DNA of 64,000 nucleotides from Bradyrhizobium sp. cir1 (GCF_014198245.1 NZ_JACIHE010000018.1:100001-164000), one strand, 5' to 3'. Positions 38,715 through 48,105 are shown, counted from the stretch's first letter. Made by a program: numbers and translations. The notes: generated from the letters alone by a model not told the origin.

Positions 38715-40262
38715 CTAGTGCGAATGAGGATTGCGGTTCGGTCGGCCGTTGGGGCGACTCTCGCGACGCAAAAAGGCAACGCCTTGTATTCCATCAGGCT
38801 TGCCGGCGCTATGCGCGGGACGCTGTTCCGACCGATCGGCTGGTGAGGAATTCATCTTACCACCGGAACCGCGGCGGCGGCGAGACCCCTTGGAGGCCTT
38901 GTGGCCTTCACCGGGCCTGCCATCAACAGGTCTGCCCTCGACATGGCGTCCTTCGCCGGGCCGTCCGTCGCCGTGCCTGCCGGCGCTGTGGTGGCGCCCG
39001 TCGGCATGCCTGTCGTCACGCCGTCCGTCACCATGCCGTGCGCCCTGCGGACGCTGGCCTGGGCGGCCCTGCCGCTGCTGCTGCGGGGGCGGACCCGCAT
39101 CGCGGCGACCGGCGTCGGTGCGAAGATCCTCACGCGGCAGTGCCACCTTGATCAGCCGCTCGATGTCGCGGAGATAGGCCAGCTCCTCACCGCCCGCGAC
39201 CAGCGAGATCGCGGTGCCGTCGGCGCCGGCGCGCGCGGTGCGACCGATACGGTGCACATAGGTCTCGGGCACGTTGGGCAGGTCGAAATTGATCACGTGG
39301 CTGATGCCGTCGACGTCAATGCCACGGGCGGCGATGTCGGTGGCGACCAGGGTGCGGATCTCGCCCGAACGGAACTGGGCGAGCGTGCGCTCGCGGTGGT
39401 TCTGCGACTTGTTGCCGTGGATGGCGTTGGCGGCAATGCCGGCCCGCTCAAGCGTCTTCACCACTTTGTCGGCACCGTGCTTGGTGCGGGTGAAGACCAA
39501 CGCGCGGTTGATCTGCTCGTCCTTCAGCAGCTTGGTCAGGAAGGCGGGCTTGGCCGAGAAGTCGACCTGCAGGATGCGCTGGTTGATCCGCTCGGCGGTC
39601 GAGGACACCGGGGTCACCGCGACGCGGGCGGGATCGCGCAGCATGGAGTCCGCGAGCTCGGCGATGTCCTTCGGCATGGTGGCCGAGAAGAACAGCGTCT
39701 GCCGCTTGATCGGGAGTTTCGCGACGATTTTGCGGATGTCGTTGATGAAGCCCATGTCGAGCATGCGGTCAGCCTCGTCGAGTACGAGGAATTCAACGCT
39801 CGAGAGCTTCAATCCGTTGCTCTGCACGAGGTCGAGCAGGCGGCCGGGGGTGGCGACGAGCACGTCGACGCCCTGCATCAGGGCGCGGACCTGGCGGCCC
39901 ATCGGAACGCCGCCGATGGCCAGTGTCGAGGACAGGCGGATGTGGCGGCCATAGGCGTTGAAGCTGTCGAGGATCTGGCCGGACAGCTCGCGGGTCGGCG
40001 ACAGCACCAGGACACGCGCCGTCTTGGGCTGCGGCTTGATGCGGTTCTCGAGCAGGCGGTGCAGGATCGGCAGCGCGAAGGACGCGGTCTTGCCGGTGCC
40101 GGTCTGGGCGATACCGACGACGTCGCGGCCGGTTAGCGCCAGCGGGATGGTCTGGGCCTGGATCGGGGTTGGGGTGACGTAGTTCTCTTCACGAAGAGCG
40201 CGTGCGATGGGTTCGGCGAGGCCGAAATCCTGAAACGAAGTCAAAAGATGGGTTCTTTCCAT
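38715..40262 (-). CDS. DEAD-box RNA helicase (RhlE-like)
   Basis: About 515 residues. The helicase core has SFQDFGLAEPIARAL (Q-motif region), AQTGTGKTASFALP (motif I), VLDEADRMLDMGF (motif II), SAT (motif III) and HRIGRTARAG (motif VI). The last roughly 130 residues are low-complexity, basic and full of Gly-Arg-His/Pro repeats, likely for RNA binding. ATG 40262 is chosen because the helicase family starts there; the frame continues to 40286. It lies 24 bases upstream of infA on the same strand. Confidence 0.93.
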   Translation of the reverse strand: MERTHLLTSFQDFGLAEPIARALREENYVTPTPIQAQTIPLALTGRDVVGIAQTGTGKTASFALPILHRLLENRIKPQPKTARVLVLSPTRELSGQILDSFNAYGRHIRLSSTLAIGGVPMGRQVRALMQGVDVLVATPGRLLDLVQSNGLKLSSVEFLVLDEADRMLDMGFINDIRKIVAKLPIKRQTLFFSATMPKDIAELADSMLRDPARVAVTPVSSTAERINQRILQVDFSAKPAFLTKLLKDEQINRALVFTRTKHGADKVVKTLERAGIAANAIHGNKSQNHRERTLAQFRSGEIRTLVATDIAARGIDVDGISHVINFDLPNVPETYVHRIGRTARAGADGTAISLVAGGEELAYLRDIERLIKVALPREDLRTDAGRRDAGPPPQQQRQGRPGQRPQGARHGDGRRDDRHADGRHHSAGRHGDGRPGEGRHVEGRPVDGRPGEGHKASKGSRRRRGSGGKMNSSPADRSEQRPAHSAGKPDGIQGVAFLRRESRPNGRPNRNPHSH

Positions 40263-40286
40263 GTCAAAAGCGGGCGCCCGGCGCAT

Positions 40287-40676
40287 TCAGCGCGGCGCGC
40301 GCAAAAGGGTGTCAAGAAGACACCTGCGTGTTTGGGGTGTCGGATGGCTTGGGAGATATGGGGCAAGCCAGAGGCCCGTAGAGGGCTTAAGAACACGCGG
40401 CTCGCTACGACCCCTTGATTCGCAAGAGGTCTCGCCCGTTCATATGGAACATCGAGGGGGCGCTTTCAAGGCAAGTCGGCCTCAAACAGCGGTTGCGGTG
40501 CAGAAATAGTTATGCCGGAAATTTAGACAGAAGTGCCATTTTGCCCAATAAATATACTGTCTGCCATATTAGCATACATTTTCTTCGCCTAAGTTTTGAG
40601 CAATTTGACTACGGCGAAACTTTGATTTCAGTCGAATTATCTAGTAAAATCAAATAATTAGTGCGTGTTCAGTCCA
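40287..40676. other. Intergenic region between the helicase gene and urtA
   Basis: The part at 40500-40676 is strongly AT-rich compared with the rest of the window, as expected for a regulated promoter with upstream activator sites. I looked for a clear NtrC palindrome (GCAC-N11-GTGC type) and could not find a convincing one by eye. No gene is supported. Confidence 0.5.
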
Positions 40677-40691
40677 TGGCATGGTTCTTGC
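40677..40691 (+). promoter_or_regulatory. Sigma-54 (-24/-12) promoter of urtA
   Basis: TGGCATGGTTCTTGC matches the RpoN consensus TGGCAC-N5-TTGC with GG and GC exactly 10 bases apart. It lies 78 bases upstream of the urtA start, downstream of an AT-rich region. RpoN promoters of urea uptake genes are typically activated by NtrC under nitrogen limitation. Confidence 0.85.
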
Positions 40692-40768
40692 GATTCCGTT
40701 AATCGCAGGCGGCCGTGGGGCCGTTCGCAGCGTCTTTTTCACGTCTGCGTCAGGGAGATGATACACAA

Positions 40769-42097
40769 ATGCTTACCAAATCCACTCGCGATAGAGCGGC
40801 GTCATTTAGCCGCCGCGGCGTGCTCGCCGCGACCGCCGGACTGATGCTCGGTCTGGCCTCATTGACCGGCGCCAAGGCCGCCGACGACACCATCAAGGTC
40901 GGTGTACTTCACTCCCTTTCCGGCACCATGGCCATCAGCGAAACCACGCTGAAGGACACCATCCTCTTCCTGATCGACGAGCAGAACAAGAAGGGCGGCG
41001 TGCTCGGCAAGAAGCTCGAGGCCGTCGTCGTCGATCCCGCCTCGAACTGGCCGCTGTTCGCCGAAAAGGCGCGTGAGCTGATCACCAAGGACAAGGTCTC
41101 GGTCGTGTTCGGCTGCTGGACCTCGGTGTCGCGCAAGTCGGTGCTCCCGGTGTTCAAGGAGCTCAACAACATTCTGTTCTACCCCGTGCAGTACGAGGGT
41201 GAGGAGAGCGAGCGCAACGTGTTCTACACGGGTGCTGCGCCGAACCAGCAGGCGATCCCCGCCGTCGACTATCTGATGAAGGAAGAGAAGGTGAAGCGCT
41301 GGGTGCTCGCGGGCACCGACTACGTCTATCCGCGCACCACCAACAAGATCCTGGAAGCCTATCTGAAGTCCAAGGGTGTCGCCCAGGAAGACATCATGAT
41401 CAACTACACGCCGTTCGGTCACTCGGACTGGCAGACGATCGTGGCCGACATCAAGAAGTTCGGCTCGGCCGGCAAGAAAACCGCGGTGGTCTCGACCATC
41501 AACGGCGACGCCAACGTTCCCTTCTACAAGGAGCTCGGCAACCAGGGCATCAAGGCCAAGGACATCCCGGTGGTCGCGTTCTCGGTGGGTGAGGAAGAGC
41601 TCGCCGGCATCGACACCAAGCCGCTGGTCGGCCATCTCGCCGCCTGGAACTACTTCCAGTCGATCAAGACCAAGGACGGGTCGAACGAGAAGTTCATCAA
41701 GGACTGGCAGGCCTACACCAAGAATCCGAAGCGCGTCACCAACGATCCGATGGAAGCGCACGTGATCGGCTTCGCCATGTGGGTGAAGGCGGTCGAGAAG
41801 GTGAAGTCAACCGATCCGGACAAGGTGATCGATGCGCTTCCCGGCATCGAGGCGCCGAACCTGACCGGCGGCGTGTCGAAGATGCTGCCGAACCACCACA
41901 TCACCAAGCCGGTGTTCATCGGCGAGATCAAGGGCAACGGCCAGTTCGACGTGGTCTGGAAGACCCCGGGCCTCGTCGCGGGCGACGCATGGTCGAAGGA
42001 GCTCGACGGCTCCAAGGACCTGATCGGCGACTGGGTCGGGAAGAAGTGCGGCAACTTCAACACCAAGACCAACAAGTGCCTCGGCTCCGGCTCCTGA
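40769..42097 (+). CDS. urtA: Urea ABC transporter substrate-binding protein
   Basis: The periplasmic urea-binding protein, 442 residues. It starts at ATG 40769 after AGGGAG and has a twin-arginine-like signal (SRRGVLAATAGLMLGLASL). The mature part is the Peripla_BP_5 type: IKVGVLHSLSGTMAISETTL, VVFGCWTSVSRKSVLPVF, LFYPVQYEGEESERNVFYTG and WVLAGTDYVYPRTTNK, all typical of UrtA. It is the first gene of the urt operon and is followed by a hairpin. Confidence 0.97.
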   Translation: MLTKSTRDRAASFSRRGVLAATAGLMLGLASLTGAKAADDTIKVGVLHSLSGTMAISETTLKDTILFLIDEQNKKGGVLGKKLEAVVVDPASNWPLFAEKARELITKDKVSVVFGCWTSVSRKSVLPVFKELNNILFYPVQYEGEESERNVFYTGAAPNQQAIPAVDYLMKEEKVKRWVLAGTDYVYPRTTNKILEAYLKSKGVAQEDIMINYTPFGHSDWQTIVADIKKFGSAGKKTAVVSTINGDANVPFYKELGNQGIKAKDIPVVAFSVGEEELAGIDTKPLVGHLAAWNYFQSIKTKDGSNEKFIKDWQAYTKNPKRVTNDPMEAHVIGFAMWVKAVEKVKSTDPDKVIDALPGIEAPNLTGGVSKMLPNHHITKPVFIGEIKGNGQFDVVWKTPGLVAGDAWSKELDGSKDLIGDWVGKKCGNFNTKTNKCLGSGS

Positions 42098-42128
42098 TCC
42101 GGGTCTGACGCTCCATTGCACGATCGGG

Positions 42129-42152
42129 GAAGGCGGCGATCCCGCCGCCTTC
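42129..42152 (+). terminator. Attenuator-like hairpin between urtA and urtB
   Basis: GAAGGCGGC pairs with GCCGCCTTC over a 6-base loop in the urtA-urtB gap. There is no strong U-tract, so partial termination or 3'-end protection of urtA mRNA is inferred, giving more binding protein than permease. Confidence 0.55.
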
Positions 42153-42181
42153 TCCACCCATTTCTGCCGGGGTCATTCACA

Positions 42182-43789
42182 GTGCCAGCCAATTTGTCCG
42201 CCCGTCTCTGTTCGCTCCTGCTCTCGTTGCTTCTGATCGCGTTCGCACTGCCGGCCTTTGCGGGTCCGTTCGAGGATGCGGTCGCCAAATTCGCCAACGA
42301 TGATTTTTCGGACACCGAGGAAGCGGTCGGCGTGATCGCCAGCAGCGGCAACAAGCTGGCCTTTCCCATCATCAGCGCGCTCCAGGACGGCCGCCTCATG
42401 GCCGATCCGGACAGCAAGAAGGTTTACGTCACCGGCACCGACGGCAAGTCGATCGATGCCGCGACCGGCGAGGCCGTCGCCAGCGTTCCCGACAGTGCGA
42501 GCGCGGTCCGCCTCAACAACCGCCTGCGCCGCAGCGTCGATGCCGCGCTCGGCAGCCTGACGCTGCAATCGCCGGATGTTGGAACGCGCCTGCAGGCCGC
42601 GCAGTCCGTCTTCAAGTCGCACGAAGAAACCGCGCTCGAGGCGGTCGATGCCGCGCTCGCCAAGGAAAGCAACAGATCGGTCAAGACGGCGCTCGGTGAA
42701 GCCCGTGCGGGGATCCTGCTGTTCAAGTCCGATGCCACGGAGGTCGAGAAGCTCGAGGCCGTCGCCACCCTGAAGGCGCGCGGCGACCAGGAGGCGATGG
42801 CGCTGCTCACCGGCATGGGTGACCAGCCGGCCTCGGTGACCAAGGCTGCAGCCAGTGCAATCAGCTCGATCCAGTCTTCGCTCGCGGTCTGGTCCACGGT
42901 GCAGAACGCCTGGTACGGCCTTTCGCTCGGCTCGGTGCTGCTGCTCGCCGCGATTGGGCTTGCCATCACTTTCGGCGTGATGGGCGTCATCAACATGGCC
43001 CATGGCGAGATGGTGATGTTGGGGGCCTACACCACCTTCGTGGTGCAGGAGGTGATCCGCACCCGCTATCCCGGCCTGTTCGACTATTCGCTGCTGATCG
43101 CCGTGCCGCTCGCCTTCCTCGTCGCCGGCGCCATCGGCGTGCTGATCGAGCGCAGCATCATCCGCTTCCTCTACGGCCGGCCGCTGGAGACGCTGCTGGC
43201 GACCTGGGGCCTGTCGCTGGTGCTGCAGCAAGCGGTGCGCACCATGTTCGGTCCGACCAATCGCGAGGTCGGCAATCCCTCCTGGATGAGCGGCGCGTTC
43301 GAGCTCGGCCAGATCACCATCACCTATAACCGGCTCTGGATCCTCTGCTTCACGCTGGCCGTGTTCGCGATCCTGCTTGCGATGCTGCGCTACACCGCGC
43401 TCGGCCTCGAAATGCGCGCGGTGACGCAGAACCGCCGCATGGCGGCCTCGATGGGCATCGCCACATCGCGCGTCGACGCGCTGACCTTCGGTCTCGGCTC
43501 GGGCATTGCCGGCATCGCCGGTGTGGCGCTGTCGCAGATCGACAATGTCAGCCCCAATCTCGGCCAGAGCTACATCATCGACAGCTTCATGGTCGTGGTG
43601 TTCGGCGGTGTGGGTAATCTCTGGGGGACACTCGTGGGCGCCTTCACGCTCGGCATCGCCAACAAGTTCCTGGAGCCGGTCGCCGGCGCCGTGCTCGGCA
43701 AGATCGCGATCCTGGTTCTCATCATCCTGTTCATTCAAAAGCGGCCGCGCGGCCTGTTCGCGCTCAAGGGCCGTGCGGTGGAAGCATGA
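42182..43789 (+). CDS. urtB: Urea ABC transporter permease UrtB
   Basis: The permease of 535 residues, with a GTG start (42182) followed by a signal-like hydrophobic segment. The first roughly 230 residues are a periplasmic helical region (FEDAVAKFANDDFSDTEEAV onward) typical of UrtB; the rest is a LivH-type branched-chain permease domain (GLAITFGVMGVINMAHGEMV, MGIATSRVDALTFGLGSGIA). It overlaps urtC by 4 bases. Confidence 0.95.
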   Translation: MPANLSARLCSLLLSLLLIAFALPAFAGPFEDAVAKFANDDFSDTEEAVGVIASSGNKLAFPIISALQDGRLMADPDSKKVYVTGTDGKSIDAATGEAVASVPDSASAVRLNNRLRRSVDAALGSLTLQSPDVGTRLQAAQSVFKSHEETALEAVDAALAKESNRSVKTALGEARAGILLFKSDATEVEKLEAVATLKARGDQEAMALLTGMGDQPASVTKAAASAISSIQSSLAVWSTVQNAWYGLSLGSVLLLAAIGLAITFGVMGVINMAHGEMVMLGAYTTFVVQEVIRTRYPGLFDYSLLIAVPLAFLVAGAIGVLIERSIIRFLYGRPLETLLATWGLSLVLQQAVRTMFGPTNREVGNPSWMSGAFELGQITITYNRLWILCFTLAVFAILLAMLRYTALGLEMRAVTQNRRMAASMGIATSRVDALTFGLGSGIAGIAGVALSQIDNVSPNLGQSYIIDSFMVVVFGGVGNLWGTLVGAFTLGIANKFLEPVAGAVLGKIAILVLIILFIQKRPRGLFALKGRAVEA

Positions 43790-44955
43790 CCCCTCACATG
43801 CTGACGCGATCGCTGGACCGCGGCGCGACGATCTTCCTGCTGGTTGTCGCCGCGCTGGGCGTGCTGATCCCGCTGTCCAACCTGCTGCTGCCCGTCGGCT
43901 CGTTCCTGCAGGTGCCGACCTATCTCGTCGCGCTGTGGGGCAAATATGTCTGCTACGCCATCCTGGCACTCGCGATCGACCTGATCTGGGGCTATTGCGG
44001 CATCCTCTCGCTGGGCCACGGCGCCTTCTTCGCGCTCGGCGGCTACGCCATGGGCATGTACCTGATGCGGCAGATCGGCACCCGCGGCGTCTACGGCAAT
44101 CCGATCCTGCCCGACTTCATGGTGTTCCTGAACTGGCAGAAGCTGCCCTGGTACTGGTACGGTTTCGACATGTTCTGGTTCGCAGCCCTGATGGTGCTGG
44201 TCGTGCCCGGCCTGCTCGCCTTCTGCTTCGGCTGGCTCGCCTTCCGCTCCCGCGTTACCGGCGTCTATCTGTCGATCATCACGCAGGCGATGACCTACGC
44301 GTTGCTGCTCGCCTTCTTCCGCAACGATTTCGGCTTCGGCGGCAACAACGGCCTGACCGACTTCAAGGACATCCTGGGCTTCAACGTGCAGGCCGAAGGC
44401 ACCCGCGCGGCGCTGTTCGCGCTGAGCTGCCTGGCGCTGATCATCGGTTTCCTGATCTGCCGCGCCATCGTCTCCTCCAAGCTCGGCAAGGTGCTGATCG
44501 CTGTGCGTGACGCGGAATCGCGCACGCGCTTCCTCGGCTACCGCGTCGAATCCTACAAGCTGTTCGTGTTCACGGTGTCGGCCTGCATGGCCGGCGTCGC
44601 CGGTGCGCTCTACGTGCCGCAGGTCGGCATCATCAACCCTAGCGAATTCGCGCCGGGCAATTCGATCGAGGCGGTGATCTGGGTCGCGGTCGGCGGCCGC
44701 GGCACGCTCGTCGGCGCCGCGCTCGGCGCCGTCGTCGTCAACTACGCCAAGACGTTCTTCACCTCGGGCGTGCTGGCGCCGTACTGGCTGTTCATGCTGG
44801 GCGCGCTGTTCATCCTGGTGACGCTGCTGCTGCCCAAGGGCATCGTCGGCACCTTCAACGCCTGGTGGGCCTCGTCGAGGGAGAAGAGCACCGCGGCGTC
44901 CGTTGCGAGCGCCGCGGCCGAAGATGGCGTCACCGAACCCAAGATGGCGGAGTAA
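43786..44955 (+). CDS. urtC: Urea ABC transporter permease UrtC
   Basis: The LivM-type permease, 389 residues, starting with ATGA overlap at the urtB stop. Family features are LALAIDLIWGYCGILSLGHG, FALGGYAMGMYLMR and VLIAVRDAESRTRFLGYRVE. It pairs with UrtB to form the channel for urea. Confidence 0.95.
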   Translation: MTPHMLTRSLDRGATIFLLVVAALGVLIPLSNLLLPVGSFLQVPTYLVALWGKYVCYAILALAIDLIWGYCGILSLGHGAFFALGGYAMGMYLMRQIGTRGVYGNPILPDFMVFLNWQKLPWYWYGFDMFWFAALMVLVVPGLLAFCFGWLAFRSRVTGVYLSIITQAMTYALLLAFFRNDFGFGGNNGLTDFKDILGFNVQAEGTRAALFALSCLALIIGFLICRAIVSSKLGKVLIAVRDAESRTRFLGYRVESYKLFVFTVSACMAGVAGALYVPQVGIINPSEFAPGNSIEAVIWVAVGGRGTLVGAALGAVVVNYAKTFFTSGVLAPYWLFMLGALFILVTLLLPKGIVGTFNAWWASSREKSTAASVASAAAEDGVTEPKMAE

Positions 44956-44961
44956 GCGGTC

Positions 44962-45723
44962 ATGAATGTCATGGACACCCGCGCGACTTCCGCGATGCTT
45001 TACCTGGACGGCGTGCACGTCTCGTTCGATGGTTTCCACGCCATCAACAATCTGTCGCTGACGCTTGCCCCCGGCGAGATGCGCGCCATCATCGGCCCGA
45101 ACGGTGCCGGCAAGACCACGATGATGGACATCATCACCGGCAAGACCAAGCCGGACGAAGGCACCGTGCTGTTCGACGGCGTCACTGACCTGACGCGCCT
45201 CGACGAGACCCGCATCGCCGAGCTCGGCATCGGCCGCAAGTTCCAGAAGCCGACCGTGTTCGAGAGCCAGACCGTGCAGGACAACCTCCTGCTGGCGCTC
45301 AATGTCGACCACTCGGTCCGCGGCACGCTGTTCTGGCGCGGCAGCAGGGCGGAGTCCGAGCGCATCGACAAGGTGCTGGAGACGATCCGCCTCACCGAGG
45401 CCCGCAACCGCCTCGCCGGCAGCCTCAGCCACGGCCAGAAGCAATGGCTCGAGATCGGCATGCTGCTGGCGCAGGATCCGAAGCTGCTGCTGGTCGACGA
45501 GCCCGTTGCGGGGATGACCGACGTCGAGACACACCTCACCGCCGAACTGCTGAAGGAGATCAATAAGACCCACACCGTCATGGTGGTCGAGCACGACATG
45601 ACGTTCGTGCGCGAGCTCGGCGTCAAGGTCACCTGCCTGCATGAAGGCACGGTGCTGGCGGAAGGTACCATCGACCAGGTCTCGTCCAACGAGCGGGTCA
45701 TCGAAGTCTATCTGGGACGCTGA
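44962..45723 (+). CDS. urtD: Urea ABC transporter ATP-binding protein UrtD
   Basis: The LivG-type ATPase, 253 residues. Walker A is GPNGAGKTTMMD, signature LSHGQKQWLEIGMLLAQDP, Walker B LLLVDEPVAGMTD. Six bases separate it from urtC. Confidence 0.96.
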   Translation: MNVMDTRATSAMLYLDGVHVSFDGFHAINNLSLTLAPGEMRAIIGPNGAGKTTMMDIITGKTKPDEGTVLFDGVTDLTRLDETRIAELGIGRKFQKPTVFESQTVQDNLLLALNVDHSVRGTLFWRGSRAESERIDKVLETIRLTEARNRLAGSLSHGQKQWLEIGMLLAQDPKLLLVDEPVAGMTDVETHLTAELLKEINKTHTVMVVEHDMTFVRELGVKVTCLHEGTVLAEGTIDQVSSNERVIEVYLGR

Positions 45724-45726
45724 GCG

Positions 45727-46422
45727 ATGCTTGAGGTCAAGGACATCAACCTGTTCTACGGCGCGGCGCAGGCGCTGCGCGGCGTCTCGATCTCGGCCGA
45801 GCCGGGCAAGGTGACCTGCGTGCTCGGGCGCAACGGCGTCGGCAAGACCTCGCTGCTGCGCGCCATGGTCGGGCAATATCCGATCTCGTCGGGCGCGATC
45901 GTGTTCGACGGTAACGACATCACCGGCCTCAAGCCCTACGAGCGGGCGCGCAAGGGCATCGGTTTCGTGCCGCAGGGCCGCGAGATCTTTCCGCTGCTGA
46001 CGGTCGAGGAGAACCTCAAGACCGGCTTCGGTCCGCTGAAGCGCGAGGACAAGCACATTCCGGACGACGTCTTCTCGCTGTTTCCGGTGCTGCAATCCAT
46101 GCTCGGCCGGCGCGGCGGCGACCTCTCCGGCGGCCAGCAGCAGCAGCTCGCGATCGGCCGCGCGCTGGTGATGCGGCCAAAACTGCTTCTGCTCGACGAG
46201 CCGACCGAAGGCATCCAGCCCTCGATCATCAAGGACATCGGCCGCGCCATCTCCTACTTGCGCAACCTCGGCAACATCGCCATCGTGCTGGTCGAACAAT
46301 ATCTCGACTTTGCCTGCGAACTCGGCGACAGTTTCGCGGTGATGGATCGCGGCGCGGTGAAATTCACCTGCGACCGCTCCAACCTCGACGCGAGCGAGAT
46401 CAGCCGCCAGATGGCGCTGTAA
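45727..46422 (+). CDS. urtE: Urea ABC transporter ATP-binding protein UrtE
   Basis: The LivF-type ATPase, 231 residues: Walker A GRNGVGKTSLLRAMVGQYP, signature LSGGQQQQLAIGRALVM, Walker B LLLLDEPTEGIQPSII. It begins 3 bases after urtD and is the last transporter gene before the urease block. Confidence 0.96.
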   Translation: MLEVKDINLFYGAAQALRGVSISAEPGKVTCVLGRNGVGKTSLLRAMVGQYPISSGAIVFDGNDITGLKPYERARKGIGFVPQGREIFPLLTVEENLKTGFGPLKREDKHIPDDVFSLFPVLQSMLGRRGGDLSGGQQQQLAIGRALVMRPKLLLLDEPTEGIQPSIIKDIGRAISYLRNLGNIAIVLVEQYLDFACELGDSFAVMDRGAVKFTCDRSNLDASEISRQMAL

Positions 46423-46456
46423 GCCAAGATCCTGCCGCGACCGGCTGGGGAGACGG

Positions 46457-47287
46457 ATGCGCAGCGAACTGTCAGCCACGTCCACGATATTCGAAGCCAA
46501 CCGCGCCCGTGGCGCGGTGCGCTTCGACGTGCATGCGCGCGACGGCGTGACGCGGCGCGGCGCCTTGCATGAATCCGGTTCGCTCCGCGTCCGCTTTCCC
46601 TCGCCGGAGGATCAGGGCCTGTCCGGCGTGTTCGTCAACACGGCCGGCGGCGTTGCCGGCGGCGATCGCTTCGACATCGAGATATCGGCGGCGGATCGCG
46701 CGCGGCTGACGCTGACCACGGCGGCCGCCGAAAAGGTCTATCGCGCGCCGGGGCCCGCGGCGCAGCTCAATATCTCGCTGAAGGCCGGCGCAGGCGCGCA
46801 TTTGTCCTGGCTGCCGCAGGAGACGATCCTGTTCGATCGCACCCGCGTGCAGCGCCGCTTCGACATCGAGCTCGACGAGGCCGCCTCGCTCCTGCTTTGC
46901 GAGATTGTCGTATTCGGCCGCACCGCTATGGGCGAGCGGATGGAGCAGGGCGAATTCGTCGACCGCTGGCGGCTGCGCCGCGGCGGCAAGCTGGTGTTCG
47001 CAGAAACCGTCCGGCTCGACGGTGATATCGGCGCAAAGCTCGCGCGATCGGCCGTGGCCAAGGGTGGCGCGGCGATCGGCATGGCCCTGATCGTGCCCGG
47101 TGACGAGGCCCTGGTTGAGCGCATCCGGGAAGCGTCGGAGTCTTTCTCCGGCGAGGTTGGAATCTCGGCATGGAATGGCTTTGCAATGGCGCGGTTCTGT
47201 GCCCAAGATGCGGCGCGTTTGCGCGCCGACATGATGGCCGTGCTGGCGCGCACCGGCGCGGCGCTGCCGCGGCTCTGGCTGAACTGA
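46457..47287 (+). CDS. ureD: Urease accessory protein UreD
   Basis: The 276-residue scaffold protein binds apo-urease and, with UreF and UreG, forms the complex that delivers nickel and bicarbonate. Family motifs include NTAGGVAGGDRFDIEISA, QETILFDRTRVQRRFDIELD and EIVVFGRTAMGE. It starts 34 bases after urtE behind GGGGAG, so import and hydrolysis genes are probably cotranscribed. Confidence 0.94.
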   Translation: MRSELSATSTIFEANRARGAVRFDVHARDGVTRRGALHESGSLRVRFPSPEDQGLSGVFVNTAGGVAGGDRFDIEISAADRARLTLTTAAAEKVYRAPGPAAQLNISLKAGAGAHLSWLPQETILFDRTRVQRRFDIELDEAASLLLCEIVVFGRTAMGERMEQGEFVDRWRLRRGGKLVFAETVRLDGDIGAKLARSAVAKGGAAIGMALIVPGDEALVERIREASESFSGEVGISAWNGFAMARFCAQDAARLRADMMAVLARTGAALPRLWLN

Positions 47288-47324
47288 CTGGCTGAATTGA
47301 CGTGCTGAACGGAAGAGATTCTTC

Positions 47325-47627
47325 ATGAACCTGTCTCCCCGCGAAAAGGACAAGCTTCTGATCTCGATGGCGGCGATCGTGGCGCGCCGCAGGCTGGACC
47401 GCGGCGTCAAGCTCAACCATCCCGAGGCGATCGCGATCATCTCCGATTTCATCCTCGAAGGCGCCCGCGACGGCCGCACCGTCGCCGAGCTGATGCAGTC
47501 GGGCGCGCAGGTCCTGACCCGCGAGCAGGTGATGCCGGGCATTCCCGAGATGATCCACGACATCCAGGTCGAGGCGACCTTTCCGGACGGCACCAAGCTC
47601 GTCACCGTGCACGAGCCGATCAGGTAG
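47325..47627 (+). CDS. ureA: Urease subunit gamma
   Basis: The 100-residue small subunit: MNLSPREKDKLLISMAAIVA, LNHPEAIAIISDFILEGARD, VMPGIPEMIHDIQVEATFPD. Length and sequence are typical of the three-subunit bacterial urease. A palindromic repeat lies between it and ureB. Confidence 0.97.
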   Translation: MNLSPREKDKLLISMAAIVARRRLDRGVKLNHPEAIAIISDFILEGARDGRTVAELMQSGAQVLTREQVMPGIPEMIHDIQVEATFPDGTKLVTVHEPIR

Positions 47628-47636
47628 CTGTTAATT

Positions 47637-47727
47637 CGTCATTCCGGGGCGCCCGAAGGGCGAACCCGGAATCCAGAGATTGTTGATCGAGAATTCCGGC
47701 CTTCTCGCTCCGCGAGCCCCGGAATGA
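47637..47727. repeat. GTCATTCCGGGGCGC-family palindromic repeat inside the urease operon, copy 3
   Basis: CGTCATTCCGGGGCGCCCGA and CGCGAGCCCCGGAATGAC are the arms. The element fills the gap between ureA and ureB, where most urease operons have few bases, and may affect relative expression. Confidence 0.85.
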
Positions 47728-47742
47728 CAGAGGAAGGCAAAC

Positions 47743-48048
47743 ATGATCCCCGGCGAACTCTTCATCCAGGACGGCGAGATCGAGCTCAATGCCGGCCGCA
47801 AGACCGTGACGCTGACGGTCGCCAACGCCGGCGACCGCCCGATCCAGGTCGGCTCGCACTATCATTTCTTCGAGACAAACCCCGCGCTGAAATTCGACCG
47901 CAAGAAGGCCCGCGGCATGCGCCTCGACATCGCCGCCGGCACCGCCGTCCGCTTCGAGCCCGGCCAGACCCGCGACGTCCAGCTCGTCGCCCTGGCGGGG
48001 AAGAAGACGATCTACGGCTTCCGCGGCGACGTCATGGGGAAGCTGTGA
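47743..48048 (+). CDS. ureB: Urease subunit beta
   Basis: The 101-residue subunit has MIPGELFIQDGEIELNAGRK, VGSHYHFFETNPALKFDRK and the ending VVALAGKKTIYGFRGDV-type segment (VALAGKKTIYGFRGDVMGKL). It is not fused to ureA or ureC. Confidence 0.97.
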   Translation: MIPGELFIQDGEIELNAGRKTVTLTVANAGDRPIQVGSHYHFFETNPALKFDRKKARGMRLDIAAGTAVRFEPGQTRDVQLVALAGKKTIYGFRGDVMGKL

Positions 48049-48105
48049 ACTCCGCAGGAACGAGCACGGCGCGGCGCGGTTGAGGCGGAAACGGAGGGAT
48101 TTCCC

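Noticed and set aside
43735..46500. Long minus-strand open frame across urtC, urtD and urtE, and similar ones opposite urtB and the second YejA gene
   Set aside because: Low-complexity Arg/Ala/Glu/Asp/Gln-rich translations with no domain; they lie entirely antisense to clear genes.
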